The notes beneath the pieces are model-generated. The model ran no database searches. It had not been told where the DNA came from and was given only the letters and a program-made list of their open reading frames with translations. Shown here one piece after another: positions 16,248 through 24,117 of a stretch of DNA of 64,000 nt. The stretch covers positions 1-64,000 of the forward strand of contig NZ_JBEXMJ010000009.1 of assembly GCF_040610475.1 (NCBI RefSeq), in the 5' to 3' direction. Position numbers and translations under genes: made by a program. Source of the stretch: Actinopolymorpha sp. NPDC004070 (lineage in GTDB: Bacteria; Actinomycetota; Actinomycetes; Propionibacteriales; Actinopolymorphaceae). How positions within the stretch are numbered: the stretch's first letter is position 1; every line of letters begins with the position of its first letter.

Positions 16248-18101
16248 TCAGTGGGAGCCGTCGACGTCGTGGTGACCGTCGACGTCGTGGTGACCGTTGG
16301 CGTCGTGGTGACCGTTGGCGTCGTCGTGGAGGACGTCGTGGTCGTCGTCGCCGCCGAAGATGGCGCTCCTGACCTGGCGGCTGGTGCGGTCCAGGTCCTC
16401 GAGGACGTCACCGAGCCGTTGTCGTACGACAGGTTCGGAGCTCAGGCCGCCCGCACTGCGCAGGCGCAGGCTGACGCCGAACAACTGCTGGACGATCACG
16501 TCCCGCATCTCGTGCGCGATGCGGTCGCGTTCCTCCAGCACAGCCAGGTGTTCGTGGTCTCCCTGCGTACGCACCCGTTGCAGTGCGAGAGCGGCCAGGT
16601 CGGCGAAGATCTGCACCTCCACGACCTCCTCGCGGGCGAGGGGAGCGTCCGGCGAGCCGCGTCGCCAGGCGACGAACAACGTGCCCAGCACCTCGCCGTC
16701 GGTGGTGAGCGGGAGCATCATGCCGAGTCCCACGCCGGCCAGCGCCTCCTGCCACATCGGAGGCGGATCGTGTCCGAGTTCGTTCGGATAGTCGTCGCTG
16801 ACGACGGGTTCACCGGAGTCGAGCACCCGGGCCAGCAGCCCGGCCCGGGGGATGCGCAGGTCGGGCGGCGCGGGCACCACACCACCCCCCTCGAAGACCA
16901 CGACGAACACCGCGTCGGGATCGATCGGATCCGCCAGCAGCACACCGGCGACGTCCGCGCCGGACACCTCCCGCAGGTGGTCGACCAGCAGACGCATCGC
17001 CTCGTCGCGGTCCACCTCGCCGAGCAGCAGCCGGGCCATCTCGGCGGCGGCCTCCAGCCAGCGTTCACGCCGGTTACGGGCCTCCTGGGAGCGCACGCGC
17101 AGCAGGACGAGGGCGGTGTGGTTGGCGAACGTTCGGACGAGTTCACCCTCGCGTGCGGCGACCGGTGCGGCGGGGGAGTCCCGCCGCCAGCCCACGAACA
17201 CCACCCCCAATTGCTGACCTGACGCCAGGAGGGGCAGGGCCATCGTCAGCCCGAGCACTGACAGGTCCTCCTGCGGGTCCGGGCCCGGATCGAAACGAGG
17301 ATCGTCCATGAGCCGCTCGGTGATGATCGGCTCACCTTTGTCGAGGACGGCGGCCGCAAGCCCCCGCCGGGGAATGCTGGTGCCCGGGACAGGCAGGTCG
17401 CCCAGGCCGGCGGCCGCCTGGTAGACGAGCCGGTCCGGGTTGGCCGAATCGACCAGAATCACCGCGGCGTACTCCGCGCCGGAGATCTCCCGAAAGCGCT
17501 GGGTTGCCAGCCGGGTCGTGGCGGCGAGGTCCACGTCGTCCAGCAGCATGTCGGTCAGCTCCGTGCAGCCGTCCAGCCACCGCTGCCGACGCTGCTGCTG
17601 GCCCAGCAGGCGGAAGTTCTCGATCGCCAGCGCCGCGGCCCGGGCGAGCGCGACAACCGTCTGCTCGTCCGTATCGGTGAAGTCCTGCCCGTCCACCTTG
17701 TCGGCGACGTAGAGGTGGCCGTAGGGCGCGTCACGCAGGTGTACGGGGACCGCCAGCAGCGTCCCGGCCAGTTCGTGGCTCGGCACGTGACGCGCGGCGG
17801 GATGGTCGCGCAGCGAGTTCAACCGGACCGGCTGCTGCGATTCCAGCAGTAATTCGAGCAGTCCGTGCAGGCGGGGCAGTTCGGCGACCTCGCTGCTCTC
17901 CTCGTCGGTGAGCCCGTAGCTCACGAACTCGCGGACGTTCCAGTCCGACTCGGTGACGAGCAGGGCACCACACCGAGCACTCACCAGCGCACACGCCGTG
18001 GAGACGATGCGCTGAAGTGTCTCGGTGAGGTCCTGTCCGGTGTCCTCGGGTTCGGTGGACGAGGGGGACGCCGGGCCGAAGCGGTCGGCGCTCGATGCCA
18101 T
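16248..18101 (-). CDS. Triple-GAF, DevS-like histidine-kinase-related protein lacking an ATPase domain
   Basis: A 617-residue cytoplasmic sensor-like protein. GAF1 spans about 25-160. GAF2 (about 175-335) and GAF3 (about 345-510) are a recent-looking duplication of one module; compare RWLDGCTELTDMLL with RWLEAAAEMARLLL. Residues about 519-582 form a DHp segment with ERDRIAHEMRDVIVQQLFGV, as in DevS/DosS kinases. Instead of the ATP-binding domain it ends in an acidic His/Asp repeat (HHDANG/HHDVDG). It therefore cannot autophosphorylate by itself; it may dimerise with another kinase or act as a ligand sensor. The ligand is unknown. Confidence 0.8.
   Translation of the reverse strand: MASSADRFGPASPSSTEPEDTGQDLTETLQRIVSTACALVSARCGALLVTESDWNVREFVSYGLTDEESSEVAELPRLHGLLELLLESQQPVRLNSLRDHPAARHVPSHELAGTLLAVPVHLRDAPYGHLYVADKVDGQDFTDTDEQTVVALARAAALAIENFRLLGQQQRRQRWLDGCTELTDMLLDDVDLAATTRLATQRFREISGAEYAAVILVDSANPDRLVYQAAAGLGDLPVPGTSIPRRGLAAAVLDKGEPIITERLMDDPRFDPGPDPQEDLSVLGLTMALPLLASGQQLGVVFVGWRRDSPAAPVAAREGELVRTFANHTALVLLRVRSQEARNRRERWLEAAAEMARLLLGEVDRDEAMRLLVDHLREVSGADVAGVLLADPIDPDAVFVVVFEGGGVVPAPPDLRIPRAGLLARVLDSGEPVVSDDYPNELGHDPPPMWQEALAGVGLGMMLPLTTDGEVLGTLFVAWRRGSPDAPLAREEVVEVQIFADLAALALQRVRTQGDHEHLAVLEERDRIAHEMRDVIVQQLFGVSLRLRSAGGLSSEPVVRQRLGDVLEDLDRTSRQVRSAIFGGDDDHDVLHDDANGHHDANGHHDVDGHHDVDGSH
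16261..16332 (-). repeat. Four 18-bp tandem repeats encoding the His/Asp tail
   Basis: Four 18-bp units at 16261-16332 encode a six-residue repeat (HHDxxG) at the C-terminus of the GAF protein. The first two units are identical and the fourth is diverged. The repeat could bind metal ions; this is inference from composition. Confidence 0.85.
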
Positions 18102-18197
18102 GGCTTCGATCGTAGGCGGCTGTCAACCGGGACCGACCGGCCGAAACCGGGGTGATCACCTCAGCTTCACCGGTCGGCCGGCAGAGTTGTTTTCCGG

Positions 18198-18560
18198 TCA
18201 GGCGGTCAGGCTGCCAGGGGTCCAAGCGGTGAGTGCGGCCGCGGACCGTGCGTACGCGCTGTCAACCGGAGTTGCGTTCGTCGAGCACCTCGCCGAACAG
18301 TCCCGACAACAGGGCGGCGAAGTCCGCCGGCGCGCCCTCCTCGACCATGCCGGCACGTAGGCACCTCATGTCCGGACGCGGCGGAGATCTCCGCCGCGAC
18401 CTCGGCGAAGCGCAGCGACTGCGGCCCGGTGAGCTCGTACACCTGTCCCTCCCACCCACCGTCTCCGCCGCTCCCGGGAAGCCGAGATCGGGGACGTACG
18501 CGACATAGGCCGCGGACGTGCCTTCCACCGCGGGTACGCCGCGCACGACGAGCCCGTCGT
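18198..18560 (-). pseudogene. Decayed NmrA-like oxidoreductase gene
   Basis: Pieces of one NAD(P)-binding protein occur in different frames: TSAAYVAYVPDLGFPGAAETVG, then directly VYELTGPQSLRFAEVAAEIS, then LRAGMVEEGAPADFAALLSGLF, then SAYARSAAALTAWTPGS before a stop. Intact relatives have about 60 more residues between the first two pieces and a full Rossmann N-terminus, both missing. So it carries a 5' truncation, an internal deletion and two frame changes. Confidence 0.75.
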
Positions 18561-18905
18561 CGGGCGGGCGCTGCGGCTGCTGAAGAACGCGCCGGCCCGG
18601 CCGTGGACCGTGGCCCGGCCCGCCGCGGAGTGCGGCGTGTCGCGGGCAGCGCTGGCGCGCAGGTTCACCGAACTGGTGGGCGAGCCGCCGATGGCGTTCC
18701 TCGCGGGCCGGCGGCTCGCGCTTGCCGCGGGCCTGCTGGCCGAGCCGGGCGCCACGGTCGCGTCGGTGGCGGCGAAGGTGGGATACGCGAGTCCGTTCGC
18801 GCTCAGTACGGCGTTCAAGCGGGTACGCGGGAGGAGTCCCCGCGAGCACCAGCGACGAGCGGCGGCCGAGAGGACCATGGCGGGGCCAGACCCTGGGCAA
18901 GCACG
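18541..18905 (+). pseudogene. Truncated AraC-family regulator (DNA-binding half only)
   Basis: The frame encodes a complete AraC DNA-binding domain: ARPWTVARPAAECGVSRAALARRF, then GYASPFALSTAFKRVRGRSPREH. The cupin-like sensor half is absent, with no start codon or ribosome site at the proper place, and the natural stop is lost, so the frame runs on antisense through the next genes. It abuts the NmrA remnant head to head. Confidence 0.75.
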
Positions 18906-18924
18906 CCTTGACGGGGCCGGAGCG

Positions 18925-19650
18925 TCACCGCGGCAAGTGCGCCTTGACGGCATCCGCGAGCGCCTCCGGCCGGTCGTACGGGAACGCGTGCATGCCGCCT
19001 TCGACGCGTACGTACGAACCCCCTGGCCGGTCAGCAAGCCGGCGAGCCCACTGCTCGGTGCAGAGCCGGTCGTCCTCGCCGCGGACCACCGTCATCGGCA
19101 CGTGAACGCGCGCCAGTGTCTTCTCGGGATCGTCGGCCAGCATCGAGCGGACGATCGCCAGCATCCGGCGGGCGCCGGCACGGCGCTGCTCGGACAGCTG
19201 CATCAGCCCCAGGTGCGCCGGCGTCGCCCCGCTCTCCAGGGCGAAACGTGCCAGCAGCCTGGGCCAGGTGCGGTAGGCCGGGTCGATGCTGGGGCCGGCC
19301 AGGACCAGGGCCGTGACCCGGTCCGGCAGCGCGGCGGCGACCCGACCGGCCACCTGGCAGCCGTAGGAGTGCCCGACGAGCACGACCGGGCCGACTTCGG
19401 GGTTCTGCTCGAGCCAGTCGACCGTCGCCGCGACGTCCCCGGGGAGCCCGACCGGCCGCGGCGGGTCCGGTGCGTCGCCGGTGCCCGGCAGGTGGACGAT
19501 GTGCGCACGTGCCCGGCGTGCTACGAGGTCCCGCGTCGTCCGCAGGTAGCGGTAGACCGCCATCCCGGACAGGAAGACGACGTCGGTGCCGGCGCCGACC
19601 GAGGTGACCGCGACGGCTCCACCCGGCGGCGCGTCGGGCTCGGAGATCAT
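18925..19650 (-). CDS. Alpha/beta hydrolase
   Basis: A 241-residue hydrolase with the nucleophile elbow VGHSYGCQ, an acidic residue in VVRGEDDRLC and the C-terminal histidine in GGMHAFPYDRPE, giving a complete Ser-Asp-His triad. Its ATG overlaps the stop of the upstream FAD/Fe-S gene as ATGA (19647-19650), so translation is coupled. The shared mRNA suggests a hydrolytic step feeding or following the oxidation; the substrate is not known. Confidence 0.85.
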   Translation of the reverse strand: MISEPDAPPGGAVAVTSVGAGTDVVFLSGMAVYRYLRTTRDLVARRARAHIVHLPGTGDAPDPPRPVGLPGDVAATVDWLEQNPEVGPVVLVGHSYGCQVAGRVAAALPDRVTALVLAGPSIDPAYRTWPRLLARFALESGATPAHLGLMQLSEQRRAGARRMLAIVRSMLADDPEKTLARVHVPMTVVRGEDDRLCTEQWARRLADRPGGSYVRVEGGMHAFPYDRPEALADAVKAHLPR

Positions 19651-22600
19651 CTCCGGGGCATTCCCCCAGGAGACCGCCGGAAACGATCGGTCACTCCGGT
19701 GGCCGCGCGGATACCGAGACGACTGGCGACAGCGGTCGCGGCGCCCGCGGCCAGGACGGTCGCGGCCAGTGCGGCGGCCCGTGCGGTCCGGCCCGGCGTG
19801 CGAGGCCGGTCGCCGGGCTCCAGGTCGGCTCCGTCCGGTCCGGGGGAGTGCTGCCGGCCGGCCAGCCCGCGGGCCAGAAGCTCGGCCAGGTGGAGACCCT
19901 CGCGTCCGCTGCTGTCGAGCTCGTGCAGCTGGGTACGGCAGCTGAACCCGTCCGCCAGGATCACCGTGCCCGGTTCGGCATCGCGCACCGACGGCAACAG
20001 CACGCTTTCCGCGCACGCCTGGCTGACCTCGAGGTGCCCGGCCTCGAACCCGAAGTTCCCGGCCAGGCCGCAACACCCGGAGTCCAGGCGCTCGGCCCGG
20101 GCACCGGCCCGGTCGAGGAGTTCGGCGTCGGCGTCCCAGCCCAGGACGGCGTGCTGGTGACAGTGCACCTGGGCGAGGGCGTGCACACCGTCCAGGGACG
20201 GCGGCGTCCAGCCCGGCGTGTGCTCGGTGAGCAGTTCGGCCAGTGTCAACGTCTGCTTGCGCAGCCGTTCGACGTCCTCGTCGGTACCCATCAGGTCGGC
20301 CGCGTCGGAGCGGAAAACCGTTGTGCAGCTGGGTTCCAGGCCGACCACGAACCCACCGGAGCGCAGGTGGTGCGACAACGCGTCGATCGTACGGCGCAAC
20401 ACCTTCTTCGCCGTGGCGAGCTGGCCGGTGGAGATCCAGGTGAGGCCGCAGCACAACGTCTGCTCCGGCATCGTCACCTCCCAGCCGGCGTCCTCCAGCA
20501 ACTCGACCGCGGCGCGCCCGACGTGCGGGTGGAAGGTGTTGGTGAACGTGTCCGGCCACAACATCACCGTGCCCCGGCTCCCGACAGGCCGCGAACCAGA
20601 ACGCGCGCCAGCACGCGAGCCAGCACGTGAGCCAGGCCGATTACCCGAAGCGCTCGCCGCGTCGCCGCCGCGGCGTTGCCACCACTGCCGCAGCGTCTCG
20701 CCCGCGAACAACGGGATCTCCCGCCGCTCCAGACCTGCCGCCGCGGTCGCCAACCGGGGCAGCAAAGGTGCGTGGGTGAAGGCGTTCACCACCCGGCCCA
20801 GCCGGGCCCGGGTGACCCCGGCCGCGACGAGCGGCAGCCAGCCCAGCGCGTAGTGCGCACGGGGCCGCAGCCGGCCCTCGTAGTGGTGCGCGAGGAACTC
20901 CGCCTTGTACGTCGCCATGTCGACGTTGGCCGGGCAGTCGGTCTTGCAGCCCTTGCAGGCAAGGCAGAGGTCGAGCGCGTCGCGTACGGCGGTCGAACGC
21001 CACCCGTCCGCGACGGGGGAGTCGTGGTGCCCGGCCAGCATCTCGAACAGCAGCCGGGAACGACCGCGGGTGGAGTGTTCCTCCTCCATCGTCGCCTGGT
21101 ACGACGGGCACATCACCGCCCCGTCCGGGTGGGTGTGCTGACGGCACTTGCCCACGCCGACACAGCGGTTGACCGCCTGTACGAACGAGCCGTCGGTCTC
21201 GGGGTAGTGGAAGTAGGTCTCCCCGTCGTGGTGCGGAGTCCACGTCGCGCCCAGGCGGAGGTTCTCGTCCAGCCGGTGCGGCGCGACGACCTTGCCCGGG
21301 TTCATCCGGTCGTCAGGGTCGAAGATCGCCTTCAGCTCGCCGAACGCCCGCATGATGACCGGCCCGAACATCCGGGGCAGCAGTTCGCCGCGGGTCTGGC
21401 CGTCGCCGTGTTCGCCGGAGAAGGAGCCGCCGTAGGACGCCACCAGGTCGGCGGCGCTCTCCAGGAAGCGGCGGTACGTCGCCACGCCTTCGGCGCTGGT
21501 CAGCCCGAACGATATCCGGGTGTGCACGCAGCCCTGCCCGAAGTGGCCGTACAGGCTGGGCGCGGTCTCGTCGGCGTACCCGAACTCCTCGAACAGCCGC
21601 TCCAGGTCGCGCAGGTAGTCCCCGAGCCGGTCCGGTGACACGGCCGAGTCCTCCCAGCCCTCCCAGGTCTCCCGGTGACCCGGCACGTGGGCGGTGGCGC
21701 CGAGACCGGCCTCGCGTACCCGCCAGAGTTCGTCCTCGCGTTCGGGCTTGTCCATGAAGGCGACGTCGACGTCGTCGCCGGACTTACCGAGCGCCCGCAG
21801 CATCCGCCGTGCCGCCCGGTCGCACTCCTCGGTCGTCGTCGCGCCGAACTGCACCATCAGGAAGCCGGACCCCTCGGGCAACTCCTCCCGGGCGAGCGGG
21901 TTGAGGTGCTTGATCTTCTCGTCGGTGAGGAGGCGTTCGTCCAGGCCCTCCAGCGCGATCGGCTCGTGGGGGAGTACGTCGGGCACGGCGTCACCGGCCG
22001 CGGCGATCCCGTCGAAGCCGAGCACCACGAGGGTGCGGGCGGGCAGTACGGGTACGAGCTCGAGTTCGGCCCGCAGCACGGTCACCAGCGTGGACTCGCT
22101 GCCGACGAGCAGCCCCGCGACGTCGAAGTCGTGCTCGGGCAGCAGGGAGTCGAGGTTGTAGCCGGACACGCGGCGCGGGATGTCGGGGTAGCGGGCGCGG
22201 ATCTCGTCGGCGTACCGCTCGCGCAGCCTGCGCAGGGAGCGGTAGACGGCGGCCCGCCGGTCGCCGCGCCGCTCGATCGCGGCGTACTCCTCGTCGTCGG
22301 TCTCGCCACACCAGAAGCGGGTGCCGTCGTAGAGCAGCACCTCGAGCCCGGCGATGTTGTCGACCACCTTGCCCGAGCGCTGGGCCGTCGCCCCGCAGGA
22401 GTTGTTGCCGATCATGCCGCCGATGGTGCAGTTGGGGTGGGTGGCCGGCTCCGGGCCGTACCGCAGGCCATGGCGTTCGAGTTGGTTGTTGAGGACGTCG
22501 AGGACGATGCCGGGCTCGACCACGCAGGTCCGTCGCTCGGTGTCGACGTGCAGTAACCGGTTGCAGTACTTCGCCCAGTCGATCATCACCGCCTCGTTGG

Positions 22601-22889
22601 TGCACTGCCCGGCCAGGCTCGTACCGCCACCGCGGGACAGCAGCGGGGCGTCGTGCTCGCGGCACACGGTCACCGCCTGGACGCCGGCCTCGATCGACCG
22701 GGGCACGACCACCCCGATCGGCACCTGCCGGAAGTTGGAGGCGTCGGTGGAGTAGGCGGCGCGGGTCCCCTCGTCGAACCGCACCTCTCCGTCGACCCTC
22801 GACTCCAGATCCCGCCGCAGCGCGGACACGTCGACGTGTGGGCGGCGCGGGGCGTGGAGTACGGGCGAGGGCAGGTCGACGTCGGTCAC
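19647..22889 (-). CDS. FAD-linked oxidase fused to Fe-S (glycolate/D-lactate dehydrogenase-like) domains
   Basis: A 1080-residue redox enzyme. Residues about 30-300 are the FAD-binding PCMH domain (SRGGGTSLAGQ and the GNNSCGATAQ loop). Then come a C-terminal oxidase domain, a two-cluster ferredoxin domain near 600-720 with CLACKGCKTDCP, and two CCG domains (CCGLTW, CCGLAGNFGFE). The last ~60 residues add one hydrophobic segment (AAALAATVLAAGAATAVA), an unusual possible membrane anchor. The layout matches Dld/GlpC-type 2-hydroxyacid dehydrogenases. GTG start with AAAGGAG 8 bases upstream. An AT-rich palindrome precedes it. Confidence 0.9.
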   Translation of the reverse strand: MTDVDLPSPVLHAPRRPHVDVSALRRDLESRVDGEVRFDEGTRAAYSTDASNFRQVPIGVVVPRSIEAGVQAVTVCREHDAPLLSRGGGTSLAGQCTNEAVMIDWAKYCNRLLHVDTERRTCVVEPGIVLDVLNNQLERHGLRYGPEPATHPNCTIGGMIGNNSCGATAQRSGKVVDNIAGLEVLLYDGTRFWCGETDDEEYAAIERRGDRRAAVYRSLRRLRERYADEIRARYPDIPRRVSGYNLDSLLPEHDFDVAGLLVGSESTLVTVLRAELELVPVLPARTLVVLGFDGIAAAGDAVPDVLPHEPIALEGLDERLLTDEKIKHLNPLAREELPEGSGFLMVQFGATTTEECDRAARRMLRALGKSGDDVDVAFMDKPEREDELWRVREAGLGATAHVPGHRETWEGWEDSAVSPDRLGDYLRDLERLFEEFGYADETAPSLYGHFGQGCVHTRISFGLTSAEGVATYRRFLESAADLVASYGGSFSGEHGDGQTRGELLPRMFGPVIMRAFGELKAIFDPDDRMNPGKVVAPHRLDENLRLGATWTPHHDGETYFHYPETDGSFVQAVNRCVGVGKCRQHTHPDGAVMCPSYQATMEEEHSTRGRSRLLFEMLAGHHDSPVADGWRSTAVRDALDLCLACKGCKTDCPANVDMATYKAEFLAHHYEGRLRPRAHYALGWLPLVAAGVTRARLGRVVNAFTHAPLLPRLATAAAGLERREIPLFAGETLRQWWQRRGGDAASASGNRPGSRAGSRAGARSGSRPVGSRGTVMLWPDTFTNTFHPHVGRAAVELLEDAGWEVTMPEQTLCCGLTWISTGQLATAKKVLRRTIDALSHHLRSGGFVVGLEPSCTTVFRSDAADLMGTDEDVERLRKQTLTLAELLTEHTPGWTPPSLDGVHALAQVHCHQHAVLGWDADAELLDRAGARAERLDSGCCGLAGNFGFEAGHLEVSQACAESVLLPSVRDAEPGTVILADGFSCRTQLHELDSSGREGLHLAELLARGLAGRQHSPGPDGADLEPGDRPRTPGRTARAAALAATVLAAGAATAVASRLGIRAATGVTDRFRRSPGGMPRR

Positions 22890-22935
22890 GGACGGTGCTC
22901 CTTTCCGGCGGCATCACCTGTGCGTTCCTGCATAC

Positions 22936-22959
22936 TCGCAATACTTGCGATATTGCAAG
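22936..22959. promoter_or_regulatory. Overlapping palindromes upstream of the FAD/Fe-S operon
   Basis: TCGCAA-TAC-TTGCGA (22936-22950) overlaps CTTGC-GATATT-GCAAG (22944-22959), 47 bases upstream of the oxidase start. Three half-sites in alternating orientation suggest cooperative repressor binding, such as a GntR-type regulator of 2-hydroxyacid use. No such regulator gene is adjacent. Confidence 0.5.
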
Positions 22960-23123
22960 TAATGTCGATGGATGGTACGCCTTGAGGGTGCCCACGAGGA
23001 CGGCTCCGGCCGATCGGAGTGGCTCGGCGGAGAAAAAGTTTGATTGGGAGGTTTTGGATGCATGTGGTGTGGGGAGGGGTCCCAGTCCAGCCCCGAACCC
23101 CGGCATGGACGAGGAGGTCACCC

Positions 23124-24065
23124 ATGGCCACCAGCATCACGGCCGCATCAGCGGCCACGGCCCGCAAGCGATCCGCCCGCACGTCCGACGTATCCCCGAG
23201 CGAGAGCATCCGCCAGGCGCGGATGGCCCTCGCGGCGAACCCCCCGTCCGATTCCCAGTCCGACCAGCCCGACGCCGACGGCTCCGCCGCAACAACCGCG
23301 GCCAGGAAGGACGCCGACCGCAGGAACGCCCGTTCCGGTAGCCGTTCGCAGCTGGTTCTCGACCACATCGGCCTGGCCAGGAACCTCGCGTCCCGTTACG
23401 CCGGCCGCGGCGAGCCGCTGGAGGAGCTCCACCAGGTGGCCATGGTCGGGCTCGTTCTCGCCGCCGACCGATTCGACCCCGAGCGAGGCACCAGCTTCAG
23501 CACGTTCGCGGTGCCGACGATCCTCGGTGAGCTCCGCCGCCACTTCCGTGACCACTGTTGGTCAGTACGGATTCCGCGGCGGCTGCACGACCTGCACCGT
23601 GCCGTACGCCAGGCCAACGAGGACATGGCCAACACGCTGCGGCGGCCACCGACAGTGAGCGAGCTGGCGAAGGAGCTCGACGTCCGCGAGGAGGACATCC
23701 TCCAGGCGCAGGAGAGCGCCGGCGCCTACTCCGCGCTGTCGCTGGAGAGCCCGGTGGACAGCGGCGAGCCCGACGCCGACACCCTGGGCGACCTGATCGG
23801 CCACGACGACACCAACGTGGAGTACATCGAGAACCGCGAGGCCGTCCGCCGGGTGATTCCGCACGTCCCGGAGAGGGAACGCCGGATTCTGTACCTCACC
23901 TACTTCCGCGAGCGGACACAGGCCCAGATCGCCGCCGAGTTCGGCATCTCGCAGATGCAGGTCTCCCGGCTGCTGGCCACCACGTTGTCCAACATCCGGT
24001 CCGCCGTGATCGAGGACAAGGGCGTCCCCACCAACTGGCCGACACCGCGCCAGCAGGCGAGCTGA
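23124..24065 (+). CDS. SigB/SigF-type alternative RNA polymerase sigma factor
   Basis: A 313-residue group 3 sigma factor. Region 2 is seen in GLARNLASRYAGRGEPLEELHQVAMVGL and the DRFDPERGTSFSTFAVPTI helix; region 3 follows in RRPPTVSELAKELDVREEDI; region 4 ends with TQAQIAAEFGISQMQVSRLLATTL. The N-terminal ~70 residues are a Ser/Ala-rich extension. The ATG at 23124 follows the best ribosome site in the window, GAGGAGGT at 23111-23118. No anti-sigma gene is adjacent, but a STAS gene lies at 58 kb. A general-stress role is the usual one for this class. Confidence 0.92.
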   Translation: MATSITAASAATARKRSARTSDVSPSESIRQARMALAANPPSDSQSDQPDADGSAATTAARKDADRRNARSGSRSQLVLDHIGLARNLASRYAGRGEPLEELHQVAMVGLVLAADRFDPERGTSFSTFAVPTILGELRRHFRDHCWSVRIPRRLHDLHRAVRQANEDMANTLRRPPTVSELAKELDVREEDILQAQESAGAYSALSLESPVDSGEPDADTLGDLIGHDDTNVEYIENREAVRRVIPHVPERERRILYLTYFRERTQAQIAAEFGISQMQVSRLLATTLSNIRSAVIEDKGVPTNWPTPRQQAS

Positions 24066-24117
24066 CGCTCGGAGCACCCACCGCGACGAACCGAACCGCA
24101 CCAGACAGGAGGGGAAC

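Noticed and set aside
23038..23052. SigB/SigF-type promoter (GTTTGA... GGATGC) before the sigma gene
   Set aside because: The -10 half does not match GGGTA well; too weak to report as a feature.
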